Positions 25,239-33,064 of a stretch of DNA of 47,236 bases are shown piece by piece. The translations under genes were made by a program, and so were the position numbers. Within the stretch, counting starts at the first letter, position 1; every line of letters begins with the position of its first letter. The notes under the pieces were generated by a model. The model was not told the origin of the DNA. It searched no databases and saw only the letters and a list, made by a program, of their open reading frames with translations. The stretch comes from Hyphomonadaceae bacterium. GTDB taxonomy: Bacteria > Pseudomonadota > Alphaproteobacteria > Caulobacterales > Hyphomonadaceae. The stretch lies in contig JALHLR010000030.1 of assembly GCA_022844475.1 (NCBI GenBank), forward strand, positions 1-47,236, read 5' to 3'.

Positions 25239-26360
25239 ATGCAGGTCCGGGCCGAAAACATCAGCAAGCGCTACGCCGGCATGGCAGCGCTCGACGACGT
25301 CTCGCTGACGGTCGGTTCGGGCGAGCTTGTTGCGCTGCTCGGCCCGTCGGGGTCGGGGAAGACGACGCTGCTGCGCACGATCGCCGGGCTCGAATTGCCG
25401 GATTCAGGGACGGTCTTTTACAACGATCGCGACACCTCGGAGATGCGGATACAGGATCGCGGGGTCGGCTTCGTGTTCCAGCACTATGCTCTCTTCAAGC
25501 ACATGAAGGTGATGGACAACATCGCGTTCGGCCTGCGCGCCCGGAAGAAGAACAAGCCGAAGGAAGCCGAGATCAGACGCCGTGTTATGGAGCTGCTCGA
25601 CCTCGTTCAACTTTCAGGACTCGAAGGCCGGTTCCCATCGCAGCTGTCTGGCGGACAACGTCAGCGCGTTGCGCTTGCACGCGCGCTGGCGATCGAGCCG
25701 AGCGTGCTCTTGCTCGACGAACCGTTCGGCGCGCTCGATGCACGGGTGCGGAAGGATCTGCGGCGCTGGCTGCGTGATATCCACGAACGCACGGGACACA
25801 CGACGCTGTTTGTCACGCACGACCAGGAAGAGGCGCTTGAGCTGGCCGATCGCGTGGTTGTCATGAGCAAGGGCAGGATTGAGCAGTCTGCCACGCCGGA
25901 CGAAATCTACGACACGCCGGCCACGCCCTTCGTGTTCTCCTTCATTGGCGAGTCGAGCGTGATTCCGGTCGCTGTCGGCAATGGCCGGGCGACACTGGAC
26001 GAGCGCGTGATCGACCTCGATGTCGGCACGCTGCCCGATGGGCCTGCGCAACTATACCTGCGACCGGAAGACGTCGCGATGGTCACTGATGGCGGGCCGG
26101 GAATTCCGGGTCTCGTCGTCTCGACCCGGCGCATTGGGGGCATGCGGCGCGTGACGATCGAGTGCGGGCTTGCGAGGCACCGTATCGAGTTCGACGCGCC
26201 CGCCGAAATACCGATCGCGAACTCCCAGCGCCTTCAGGTGCGCGTCATCGGGGGCCGCGTCTATGGCGCGGGATCCGAAGGCTATGAGACAGAGAAACTC
26301 GCTGCGTCCGCCACGTCCGACTTCAAGTGGGCAAAGGCCGAGGGCTGGCTCGATCGCTAG
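25239..26360 (+). CDS. cysA: Sulfate ABC transporter ATPase CysA
   Basis: 373 residues starting MQVRAENISKRYAGMAALDDVSL. It has Walker A GPSGSGKTT, Q-loop FVFQHYALFKHM, signature LSGGQRQRVALARAL, Walker B VLLLDEPFGALD, the D-loop and FVTHDQEEALELADR. A TOBE-like C-terminal domain with LYLRPEDV follows, as in CysA and other importers with a regulatory tail. It powers sulfate uptake. It is the last gene of sbp-cysT-cysW-cysA; a 103-base gap follows. Confidence 0.97.
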   Translation: MQVRAENISKRYAGMAALDDVSLTVGSGELVALLGPSGSGKTTLLRTIAGLELPDSGTVFYNDRDTSEMRIQDRGVGFVFQHYALFKHMKVMDNIAFGLRARKKNKPKEAEIRRRVMELLDLVQLSGLEGRFPSQLSGGQRQRVALARALAIEPSVLLLDEPFGALDARVRKDLRRWLRDIHERTGHTTLFVTHDQEEALELADRVVVMSKGRIEQSATPDEIYDTPATPFVFSFIGESSVIPVAVGNGRATLDERVIDLDVGTLPDGPAQLYLRPEDVAMVTDGGPGIPGLVVSTRRIGGMRRVTIECGLARHRIEFDAPAEIPIANSQRLQVRVIGGRVYGAGSEGYETEKLAASATSDFKWAKAEGWLDR

Positions 26361-26463
26361 GGTCTCGCGCGCTTGCGCCCGGGCCATTTGCGCCGTCGAT
26401 CCTAAAGTGTAAGTTGGCGCCAATCGGTCGGAAAACAAGCCGTACCCTCAGGGAGAGACGTTG

Positions 26464-27345
26464 ATGTGTGACGAGCATACCGAACAGGACAATGAGCAAG
26501 GCTTCTCAGCGGGCCGGCTGTCGCGCCGTGGGTTTGGCGCGATGTCGATTGCTGCGCTCGCTGCGTGCACCACTGCGCCGCCCAACCCCGAAATGGTCAC
26601 CGAGCGCGAAGTTCAGATCACGACGCCAGATGGCGTGATCGATGCGCACTATGTTGCCCCGGCCGCTGGCAAGTGGCCGGCCGTGCTGGTGTGGCCGGAT
26701 ATCATGGGGCTTCGGCCTGCTTTCCGTCTGATGGCGAACCGTCTCGCCAAGTCGGGCTATGCGGTGCTCACCGTCAATCCGTTCTACCGTCTGGCCAAGG
26801 GCCAGGTGTTCGACGCGACGACGGAGAAATTCTCCGACCCGCCGGTTCGCACGCGCCTCGTTGCGCTGATGGGGCCGACCGTCGGCAATCCGGAGAACAC
26901 CAGGAAGGATGCGACAGCTGCTGTCGCCTGGCTCGACCAGCAGGCGGAAGTCGACACGTCCAAAGGCATCGGTACGACCGGCTACTGCATGGGCGGTCCG
27001 CTGGTGATGCGGACGATGGCGTTCGTGCCCGATCGCGTGAAGGCTGGCGGCAGTTTCCATGGTGGCGGACTTGCGACTGCTGCGCCGACTAGCCCGCACC
27101 TGCTCGTTCCGCAGATGAAGGCGAAGGCGGTCCTGATCGCCGTTGCCCAGAACGACGACAAGCAGGACACCACCGTCAAGGAGAAGGTGAAGGCTGCGTT
27201 CGACGCCCAGAACATTCCGGCTGAAGTCGAAGTCTATCCGGCCGAGCATGGCTGGTGCCCGCCCGACAGCCAGGTGTTCGACCAGGTTCAGGCAGATCGC
27301 GCGTGGGCGCGGTTGCTTGCGACCTTCGAGAAGGGCCTGGTCTAG
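26464..27345 (+). CDS. Dienelactone hydrolase family lipoprotein, probably Tat-exported
   Basis: 293 residues. The N-terminus has a twin-arginine motif LSRRGFG (Arg21-22) leading into MSIAALAAC, with a lipobox Cys35, so export by Tat and lipidation are likely. The body is a dienelactone-hydrolase alpha/beta fold: VLVWPDIMGLRPAFRLMANRLAKSGYAV, nucleophile elbow TGYCMGG (Cys), and the catalytic His in AEHGWCPPD. It should hydrolyse a lactone or ester outside the cytoplasm; the substrate is unknown. The ATG at 26464 follows GGGAGAGACG; a TTG just before it is possible. A perfect TTGGCGCCAA palindrome lies at 26414-26423 in its leader. Confidence 0.88.
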   Translation: MCDEHTEQDNEQGFSAGRLSRRGFGAMSIAALAACTTAPPNPEMVTEREVQITTPDGVIDAHYVAPAAGKWPAVLVWPDIMGLRPAFRLMANRLAKSGYAVLTVNPFYRLAKGQVFDATTEKFSDPPVRTRLVALMGPTVGNPENTRKDATAAVAWLDQQAEVDTSKGIGTTGYCMGGPLVMRTMAFVPDRVKAGGSFHGGGLATAAPTSPHLLVPQMKAKAVLIAVAQNDDKQDTTVKEKVKAAFDAQNIPAEVEVYPAEHGWCPPDSQVFDQVQADRAWARLLATFEKGLV

Positions 27346-27415
27346 ACATCGTGGCAAGCTGAGGAATGGCCCTGCGCTTCGGTGAGGCGTGGGGCCATTT
27401 TCATGTGGGTGCAGG

Positions 27416-27922
27416 ATGTCGGACCACAAGCCATTCTTCCGTTTTCATCCGGGCGCATATGAGCGCGGCTCGTTCGTCGCGTCCGACAAGCCATGCGATG
27501 TCTGTCGGCGGCCAAGCGTCTGGCTTTACTGCGGTCTGGTCTATGTCGCCGGAGACCCGCCGGCTGTCTGTGCGCGCTGCATTGCAGATGGTGCGTTGAG
27601 CGCTTTCAGCGAGGGTCGGCATGCGATGCACGATGCGGATTTCGCGGACGATGTGGACGATGCGCTTGCGGATGAAGTGATGCAGCGCACGCCGGGGTTC
27701 TCGACGTTCAACGCTTTCGAATGGCCCGTGCGCGGTCGAAAGCCGATGGTCTATGTCGGTCATGGCGACGAAGCGCCCACGTGGGAGAATCAGGCTGCGG
27801 CCAAGGCGATCCGAGACCTCTACGCGGACGAGGGCGAGCCGACCGATGGTACGACGCCTCATGCGATCGTTTTTCGTGAGCTCGATGGGACGCGGCATGT
27901 CGCGATCATGGATCTCGACTAG
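27416..27922 (+). CDS. CbrC family (UPF0167) protein
   Basis: 168 residues starting MSDHKPFFRFHPGAYERGSF. The family blocks are FRFHPGAY, the Cys pair CDVC, a second pair CARC within CARCIADGALSAFS, and a later HADF-type acidic helix. The two CxxC pairs suggest a zinc ribbon. Members are linked in E. coli to colicin E2 tolerance through the CreBC regulon, but the molecular role is unknown. The gene overlaps the convergent DUF1801 gene by 17 bases. Confidence 0.85.
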   Translation: MSDHKPFFRFHPGAYERGSFVASDKPCDVCRRPSVWLYCGLVYVAGDPPAVCARCIADGALSAFSEGRHAMHDADFADDVDDALADEVMQRTPGFSTFNAFEWPVRGRKPMVYVGHGDEAPTWENQAAAKAIRDLYADEGEPTDGTTPHAIVFRELDGTRHVAIMDLD

Positions 27923-28343
27923 CGCGCTTCATCTCTTTTTTCTTCATCGCCACCTTCTTCCTTTTCGCCGCTGCGCGCTCGTCTGCGGTTTCCAGATTCT
28001 GCACGATCCGGGCTTTCACGATCTTCTTCACCAGCGCCGGCGGGATCGGCCTTCCCGGCTGGAACTGCATGGTCCCTTTCGACGTGGCGAAGGGGGCGGC
28101 TTCCGGAAAGCTTGCGATGATGCTGGCATTCATCGGGAAGAAGCTCAGATGCTTCCTGAAGGCGCCGAAGGCGACGAGATGGCCGTGCAGCATGAAGGTC
28201 GGTTGGCCGTAGCTGATCTTCTCCTCCGCGTCCGGCGCCGCCGCACGGATCTGTGCGCGCAGCTTTTCGAGCGCGGCGCGTGGCTCGGGCGCGAGGCGCG
28301 AGAGCCAGTCATCGGTATCGGTCGCGACGGGTGCACCCCTCAT
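27906..28343 (-). CDS. DUF1801 (YdhG-like) protein
   Basis: 145 residues beginning MRGAPVATDTDDWLSRLAPEPRAALEKL. The domain contains the conserved ISYGQPTFMLHGHLVAFGAFRKHLSFFPM and a GTMQFQPGRPIPPALVKKIVKARI segment typical of DUF1801. The tail is highly basic (AAAKRKKVAMKKKEMKR), suggesting nucleic-acid or membrane contact. It starts within the stop of the upstream hydrolase gene (ATGA overlap), so both are one transcript. Its 3' end overlaps the convergent CbrC-like gene. The family has a frataxin-like or iron-chaperone suggestion in Bacillus, unproven here. Confidence 0.9.
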   Translation of the reverse strand: MRGAPVATDTDDWLSRLAPEPRAALEKLRAQIRAAAPDAEEKISYGQPTFMLHGHLVAFGAFRKHLSFFPMNASIIASFPEAAPFATSKGTMQFQPGRPIPPALVKKIVKARIVQNLETADERAAAKRKKVAMKKKEMKRASRDP

Positions 28344-29770
28344 TTTCCATCGGGCGCCGTGATGGGGCGGGCGTCTTCCCAGCGATAGGGATAGATGTCG
28401 GGTTTGACGTAGACTTCGGTCGTTACCTTCAGCGGGAATTTCCCGCCCGTGGGGTAGGTGAGCTCGACGAAGTAGGCGGTGAAGCCGGTTGGCGGCTTTT
28501 CGACATTGCCGACATAGCGTCCGTCCGGCTGCGCCGTCAGGGGCGTTGACGTAAACGCCTTGTCGCCGAGCGTCTGCACGCGGAAATCGCGGGCGTTGGG
28601 GTTGGTGCCCTGCCAGAGCAGCACCGAGCTTGGCTTCGCGGCGCCCGGGTCGACGACGAGTGCGCCGTCCTCGCGCACTGTCCATGCATATTCGGGCGTG
28701 GCGCGGTTGTGGATGAGATTGTCGTACCAGGCCGTCATGCTTTCGTTGATGTCAGTGCCCGCCGTCGAGTGGCGCGAGTTGGGGAGCATGCGGAGCTGCT
28801 TAGAGCCGGGGAGAAGGTTGTAGGAAAACCTTGTGTTGTCGGGCGGGAAGAATTCATCGCCCACCGCGTTGATGATGAATTTCGGCATCTTCATCGCGGG
28901 GCGGCCGCGATAGTTGAGCGGGTCCTCGATCGTGTTGATCTCGACCATCTTGCGTCCGATCTCATCCGGGATGAGCTTGTGTTTCACATAATCGCCGAGG
29001 GCGGGCGAGAAATAGCCCATCGTCTCCCAGTGGTGACGTGTCGTGGCGTCGACATCGAGCACGTTGATGACGATGGGCATCATGCCGATCACGCGAGTGT
29101 CGAGCAGGCCGACGAGCCAGCTGGTCCAGGCGCGCTTGGAGCCGCCCGAAACGACGAAGCCATCGATTGTCTTTCTCCCGCCTGCGTCGCTGGCGAGGAA
29201 TTGCTGGATTGCGGTCATCGCGGTCGTGCCGCTTTTCACCATCGGCAGGCGGGCAAGTGCGAGCGGGTTTTTCTGCCCGTCATAGCGGGCCTGCAGGTAG
29301 GCGATCATGTCGTCTTCGCTGCGCGCCTTGTCGGGCGTGTCGGCGAAGCGGATTGGCTGGTTGGGCGTCTGGCCGAGTACAGCGATGACGGAGCCAGTGT
29401 CGATCGCCATCTGGGCGAAGCGCGGTGTCGCCGTGGCGGGGGCTGTGGACGAGGACGAGCCGCCGTCAATGTAGAGGAAGGCTTTCTGGCTGGAGAGCTT
29501 GTCGGGGATGGTGACGGTGAGCCAGTGCTTCCAGACGGGGCGGTCGGATTCGGCGGCGGTCATCCAGGTCTGGGAAGTGAGTTCGAGGACGGCGCCGTGG
29601 AAGCCTGCGCCGGTGAAGGTCTTCTCGACTTTCCACGCGAAGGTGGGATCGGGCGCCGCGACATAGGCGTCGAGGATGTTGGGCGGGTTCGGCGGGATGC
29701 CCGGCGCCGATGCGCATGAGGTCGCGAGGCCGAAGGCGAGCACGAGGCTCAGCGTGTGGACGAAGCGCAT
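28340..29770 (-). CDS. PhoPQ-activated pathogenicity-related (PqaA-like) hydrolase
   Basis: 476 residues. The N-terminus MRFVHTLSLVLAFGLATSC ends in a lipobox-like Cys19, so it is exported and perhaps lipidated. The PhoPQ-related family (PF10142) is recognised by LTSQTWMTAAESDRPVWKHWLTVTIPD, the nucleophile elbow VSGGSKRAWTSW, VINVLDVDATTRHHWETMGYFSPAL and INAVGDEFFPPDNT. The fold is an alpha/beta hydrolase with unknown substrate. GGAGAGACAT precedes the ATG and decides this start over longer frames. It is translationally coupled to the DUF1801 gene. Confidence 0.92.
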   Translation of the reverse strand: MRFVHTLSLVLAFGLATSCASAPGIPPNPPNILDAYVAAPDPTFAWKVEKTFTGAGFHGAVLELTSQTWMTAAESDRPVWKHWLTVTIPDKLSSQKAFLYIDGGSSSSTAPATATPRFAQMAIDTGSVIAVLGQTPNQPIRFADTPDKARSEDDMIAYLQARYDGQKNPLALARLPMVKSGTTAMTAIQQFLASDAGGRKTIDGFVVSGGSKRAWTSWLVGLLDTRVIGMMPIVINVLDVDATTRHHWETMGYFSPALGDYVKHKLIPDEIGRKMVEINTIEDPLNYRGRPAMKMPKFIINAVGDEFFPPDNTRFSYNLLPGSKQLRMLPNSRHSTAGTDINESMTAWYDNLIHNRATPEYAWTVREDGALVVDPGAAKPSSVLLWQGTNPNARDFRVQTLGDKAFTSTPLTAQPDGRYVGNVEKPPTGFTAYFVELTYPTGGKFPLKVTTEVYVKPDIYPYRWEDARPITAPDGK

Positions 29771-30082
29771 ATGTCTCTCCCGTGGCCTGTTCCGGCCCTG
29801 GCCGGAGTGGAGCTTGGGTTGGGCGGGGATGCAAGTTGCATCGTCGCGACGAGCCGGACCCCTGTTCGAATTCAGGCCGGTGTGAACCGCCTTTGATAAC
29901 GGTGATCCGCCGACTTCCCCGCGGAATGGACGAGAGCAGTATCTCACCGGTCAAGAAGTGCGGGACGCACGTGTCGGGTAACCGCTGGTTCTGGCGGGGA
30001 CGGGAAGTGTTGAGAGAGACCCGCCACCTGTCCGCTCCCCTGAAGGGGGGCAGGTGGGGTCTCTGCGGGCAGGCGCTCTGTC
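29771..30082. other. Intergenic region with a hairpin repeat
   Basis: 312 bases between the start of the PqaA-like gene and the end of the LysR gene, both on the minus strand. No gene was recognised. It presumably holds the promoter of the hydrolase gene. The only structured element is the hairpin at 30015-30064. Confidence 0.6.
30015..30064. repeat. Long imperfect inverted repeat
   Basis: Outer arms AGAGACC and GGTCTCT pair at the ends, followed after a 2-base bulge by CCACCTG and CAGGTGG, then CCCC and GGGG around TGAA. The full stem is 50 bases. It lies 19 bases beyond the LysR stop, but no T-run follows on either strand. The composition resembles a dispersed intergenic repeat more than a terminator. 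Confidence 0.65.
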
Positions 30083-31033
30083 TCAGACCCCGATGACTTC
30101 GCTCGCCTGCGCTTCGCTCTTCAGCCAGGCCATGAAGGTGCGGGCGAGTTTTGAGGGAGTGCGCCATTTGGGGTAGACGATCCAGTACGCGAAATCGATG
30201 TCGCTGGAGCCGTCGGCGAAGGGCGAGATGAGGCGGCCGCGCTCGAGGTCGCCAGAGGCGATCGCGAATTTTGCGAGAGCGACGCCGCGGCCGGCGGCCG
30301 CTGCTTCGACGACGAGTGAGGACTGCGTGAAGCGCGGGCCGCGACTGCCGTCCACTGTGGTGACGCCGCGGGCCTTGAGCCAGCTGTTCCAGTCGGGGCG
30401 CGAGGGATCGTTCTCGGGGGACTCGTCGTGGAGCAGGACGTGGTGGGTGAGGTCGGCGGGCGAGCGCAGGGGGTGCGGGCCGGACATGAGATCGGGCGAG
30501 CAGACCGGCAGGCAGGATTCCGACATGATCTTCTCGGCGCGCAGGCCTTCATAGATGCCTTTGCCATAGCGCAGGGCGAGGTCGATGTCGGAGGAGTTGA
30601 AGTCGGTCATGGCGAGGTCGGCCGAGACCCAGACTTCGGCTTCGGGGTTCAGCTCCTGGAATTTCTCGAGCCTCGGGGCCAGCCATTTGGCGGCGAAGGA
30701 AGGGGCCGAAGAGATCATCAGCCGGTCGCGGCGGGCGGGCGCACGCATATGGTGGACGGCCTCCGACATCATCTCGAAGGCGTTGGTCAGCAGCGGCAGG
30801 GCGGCCTGGCCGGCGTCTGTCAGGAGAACCTGGCGGCCTGTGCGGCGGAAAAGGGGGGCGCCGGCGAACTCTTCGAGCTGTCGGATCTGCTGGGAAATGG
30901 CGCCCGGGGTGACGTTCAGCTCTTCTGCGGCGCGGGTGAAGGACAGGTGACGGGCGGCCGCCTCGAAGGCGCGCAGGGCGTTGAGAGCGGGAAGGCGGTC
31001 TTCCTGGGCCATTTTGCTTGAGGTTTTCTGCAT
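30083..31033 (-). CDS. LysR family transcriptional regulator, GcvA-like
   Basis: 316 residues. The winged helix is at about residues 15-75 (LPALNALRAFEAAARHLSFTRAAEELNVTPGAISQQIRQLEEF), and the effector domain follows with SSDIDLALRYGKGIYEGL and the GRGVALAKFAIASGDLERGRL strand region. The sequence is closest in style to GcvA-type LysR proteins. Start choice (31033 or Met8 at 31012) is unclear because no ribosome site is visible. It is divergent from the cobA-cysIH operon, with 158 bases between starts, so regulation of that operon, like CysB in enterobacteria, is possible but unproven. Confidence 0.92.
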   Translation of the reverse strand: MQKTSSKMAQEDRLPALNALRAFEAAARHLSFTRAAEELNVTPGAISQQIRQLEEFAGAPLFRRTGRQVLLTDAGQAALPLLTNAFEMMSEAVHHMRAPARRDRLMISSAPSFAAKWLAPRLEKFQELNPEAEVWVSADLAMTDFNSSDIDLALRYGKGIYEGLRAEKIMSESCLPVCSPDLMSGPHPLRSPADLTHHVLLHDESPENDPSRPDWNSWLKARGVTTVDGSRGPRFTQSSLVVEAAAAGRGVALAKFAIASGDLERGRLISPFADGSSDIDFAYWIVYPKWRTPSKLARTFMAWLKSEAQASEVIGV

Positions 31034-31191
31034 CTGGAGGCGGGTAAGGGCGTCTAATGGTTCGGCTTAGCTGGGGTCCATTGCGCTGGCTGCACCTTCC
31101 GGCCATTTGCCGTTGGGGCTACAGCGGGGCACAAACCTGCAGGCGCCACGTTATATGCGCATGCGTGAGAAAAACTAAAGGGCCGAATTCA

Positions 31192-32115
31192 ATGTCGGAC
31201 GTGCCAGCCTCTCGGACGGGAGAGCCGGGGACGCATCAACAGGCGACGGGATCCGTCGCGCTGGTGGGTGCTGGCCCGGGCGATCCGGACCTTCTCACGG
31301 TGAAAGCCGCGCGCCTGATCGGCGCGGCGGACGTGATCTTTGCGGACAGGCTGGTGGGGGATGGCGTGCTGGCGCTGGCGCGCGCGGAGATCGTGTATGT
31401 CGGCAAGAGCAAGGGCGAGCATTCGGTTCCGCAGGGCGAGATTCATGCGCGCATGATCGCGGCGGCGCGCGCGGGCAAGCGCGTGGTCAGACTCAAGGGC
31501 GGCGATCCGTTCATCTTCGGGCGCGGCGGCGAGGAAGTGGAAGCGCTGCGTGTGGCGGGTGTCGAGGTTGACGTGGTACCCGGGATTTCGGCGGCGCTGG
31601 GCGTGGCGGCGTCAGCACAGATTCCGCTGACACATCGTGATGTCGCGCAGGCGGTGACGTTCGTGACCGGCCACGCGAAGCTCGGGCAGACGCCGGATCT
31701 CGACTGGGAAGCGCTGGCGCGCGGCAACCAGACGGTCGTCGTCTACATGGGCGTTGGCACGGCGGGCACGATTGCGGCGCGCCTGATTGCAGCTGGGCGC
31801 GAGTCTGCGACGCCGGTGGCGGTGATCGAGAACGGGACGCGGGCGCAGGAGATCCGCGCGTTCGGCGTGCTGTGCGAGTTGAGCGAGATCATTGTGCGGG
31901 CTGGGATACAGGGGCCGGCGCTGCTGGTGATTGGTGAGGTGGTGAGGGTCGCGCGGGACGCGCAGGCTGTGATCCAGGCCGGGCATGGCGAGAGCCGGGA
32001 ACCATCCGATAACGAATCCGCACGCGGTGAACTCGGCCCCGGGTCTGCGCTTTGCGCCGCCCGGGATGATGCGTCGGGCCCGACGCTGTCCGACCTCTGG
32101 AGGATGTTCTCGTGA
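31192..32115 (+). CDS. cobA: Uroporphyrinogen-III C-methyltransferase
   Basis: 307 residues starting MSDVPASRTGEPG, with AAAGGG upstream. The SUMT domain has VALVGAGPGDPDLLTVKAARLIGAADVIFADRLV, KSKGEHSVPQGEI, VVRLKGGDPFIFGRGGEEVEAL and VPGISAALGVAA. It makes precorrin-2, on the path to siroheme, the cofactor of the sulfite reductase three genes downstream. The NAD/ferrochelatase half found in full CysG is absent, so those steps must be encoded elsewhere. The last 45 residues are a variable tail. A weak -10 (TATATG at 31152-31157) is the only promoter hint. It overlaps the next start. Confidence 0.95.
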   Translation: MSDVPASRTGEPGTHQQATGSVALVGAGPGDPDLLTVKAARLIGAADVIFADRLVGDGVLALARAEIVYVGKSKGEHSVPQGEIHARMIAAARAGKRVVRLKGGDPFIFGRGGEEVEALRVAGVEVDVVPGISAALGVAASAQIPLTHRDVAQAVTFVTGHAKLGQTPDLDWEALARGNQTVVVYMGVGTAGTIAARLIAAGRESATPVAVIENGTRAQEIRAFGVLCELSEIIVRAGIQGPALLVIGEVVRVARDAQAVIQAGHGESREPSDNESARGELGPGSALCAARDDASGPTLSDLWRMFS

Positions 32116-32432
32116 GTTCCGAACGTCCCAAGCTTGGGCCTGATGTTCCGAAGGTGGTGACGGCGTGGCTGTCGGCTTCGGGGCGGGTTGTATATCTGAC
32201 AAAGGATCGCGCGTGGTCGGAGGACCTTGGCGATGCCGAGGTGGTAACCGGCGCTGGCGCAAATGATGTCCTGGCGTGGGCGGCGCAGGACCAGACGCGT
32301 GTGTCGGACCCCTATTTCATGCAGGTGACGGCGGACGGGAAGATCGCGGGGCGCGAGACGATCCGCGAGACGATCCGCGCGAAGGGGCCGACCAATCATC
32401 CGATGTTCGGGAAGCAGGCGGGGAACAACTGA
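32112..32432 (+). CDS. DUF2849 protein of the sulfite-reduction operon
   Basis: 106 residues with a GTG start overlapping the cobA stop, and GGAGG 8 bases upstream. The sequence KVVTAWLSASGRVVYLTKDRAWSEDL followed by DPYFMQVTADGKIAGRETIRETIRAKGPT is the DUF2849 pattern. This small protein is found almost always just before cysI in alphaproteobacteria. Its function is not established; an accessory role in siroheme insertion or sulfite reduction is guessed from context. Its stop overlaps the following start by 1 base. Confidence 0.92.
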   Translation: MSSERPKLGPDVPKVVTAWLSASGRVVYLTKDRAWSEDLGDAEVVTGAGANDVLAWAAQDQTRVSDPYFMQVTADGKIAGRETIRETIRAKGPTNHPMFGKQAGNN

Positions 32433-33064
32433 TGCCGGATCGCGCGATCAGCAGAATGACGCTCTATGGCGACTCGATTTCGGGCAACTGCCTGAAGACG
32501 AAGTGGACGGCGGACTATCTTGGCCTCGACTATGACTGGATCGAGGTGAGCGTCGTTGAAGGGGGCACGCGGTCGGATGCGTTCATGGCGATGAACCCGT
32601 CGGGGCAGGTGCCGGTGCTGCGCCTGGCCGATGGGCGTATCCTGCCGCAGTCGAACGCGATCATCCTTTACCTTGCCGAGACCTATGCCAGCGAGGCGCT
32701 GATCCCGGTCGATCCGTTCGAGAAAGCGAAGATGATGAGCTGGCTGTTCTGGGAGCAGTACAGCCACGAGCCGTATATCGCGGTGCGCCGGTTCAGGAAG
32801 AAGTTCATGAACATGAGCGATGACGAGCTTGATCCGCAGCTTCTCGCGCGCGGCCGGCGCGCGCTGGGCGTCATGGAGATGCAGCTTACCTTCTCGAACT
32901 ACTTCGTGGGCGACAGCCTGACGCTCGCGGATGTTGCGCTGGTGGCGTATACGCGCGTGGCGGATGAGGGCGGCTTCGACCTCGACGAATTCCCGAACGT
33001 GCAGCGCTGGGTGGCGCGGGTCGAGACCGACCTGGGCATCGGCCATGCGAAGAAGGCTGCCTGA
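32432..33064 (+). CDS. Glutathione S-transferase family protein
   Basis: 210 residues. The N-terminal thioredoxin-like domain reads MTLYGDSISGNCLKTKWTADYLGLDYDWIEV, then the cis-Pro glutathione-site region NPSGQVPVLRLADGRILPQSNAIILYLAET. An all-helical C-terminal domain has the capping motif SLTLADVALVAYTRVADEGGFDLDEFP. The Ser in DSISGN is the plausible catalytic residue. It begins in a TGATG overlap with DUF2849 and ends in a TGATG overlap with cysI, so it is translated as part of the sulfite-reduction operon. This is not a usual member of that operon. Confidence 0.93.
   Translation: MPDRAISRMTLYGDSISGNCLKTKWTADYLGLDYDWIEVSVVEGGTRSDAFMAMNPSGQVPVLRLADGRILPQSNAIILYLAETYASEALIPVDPFEKAKMMSWLFWEQYSHEPYIAVRRFRKKFMNMSDDELDPQLLARGRRALGVMEMQLTFSNYFVGDSLTLADVALVAYTRVADEGGFDLDEFPNVQRWVARVETDLGIGHAKKAA

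Noticed and set aside
31127..31142. GGGCAC...TGCA resembling a sigma-54 promoter before cobA
   Set aside because: The GG to GC distance is one base short of the required spacing.
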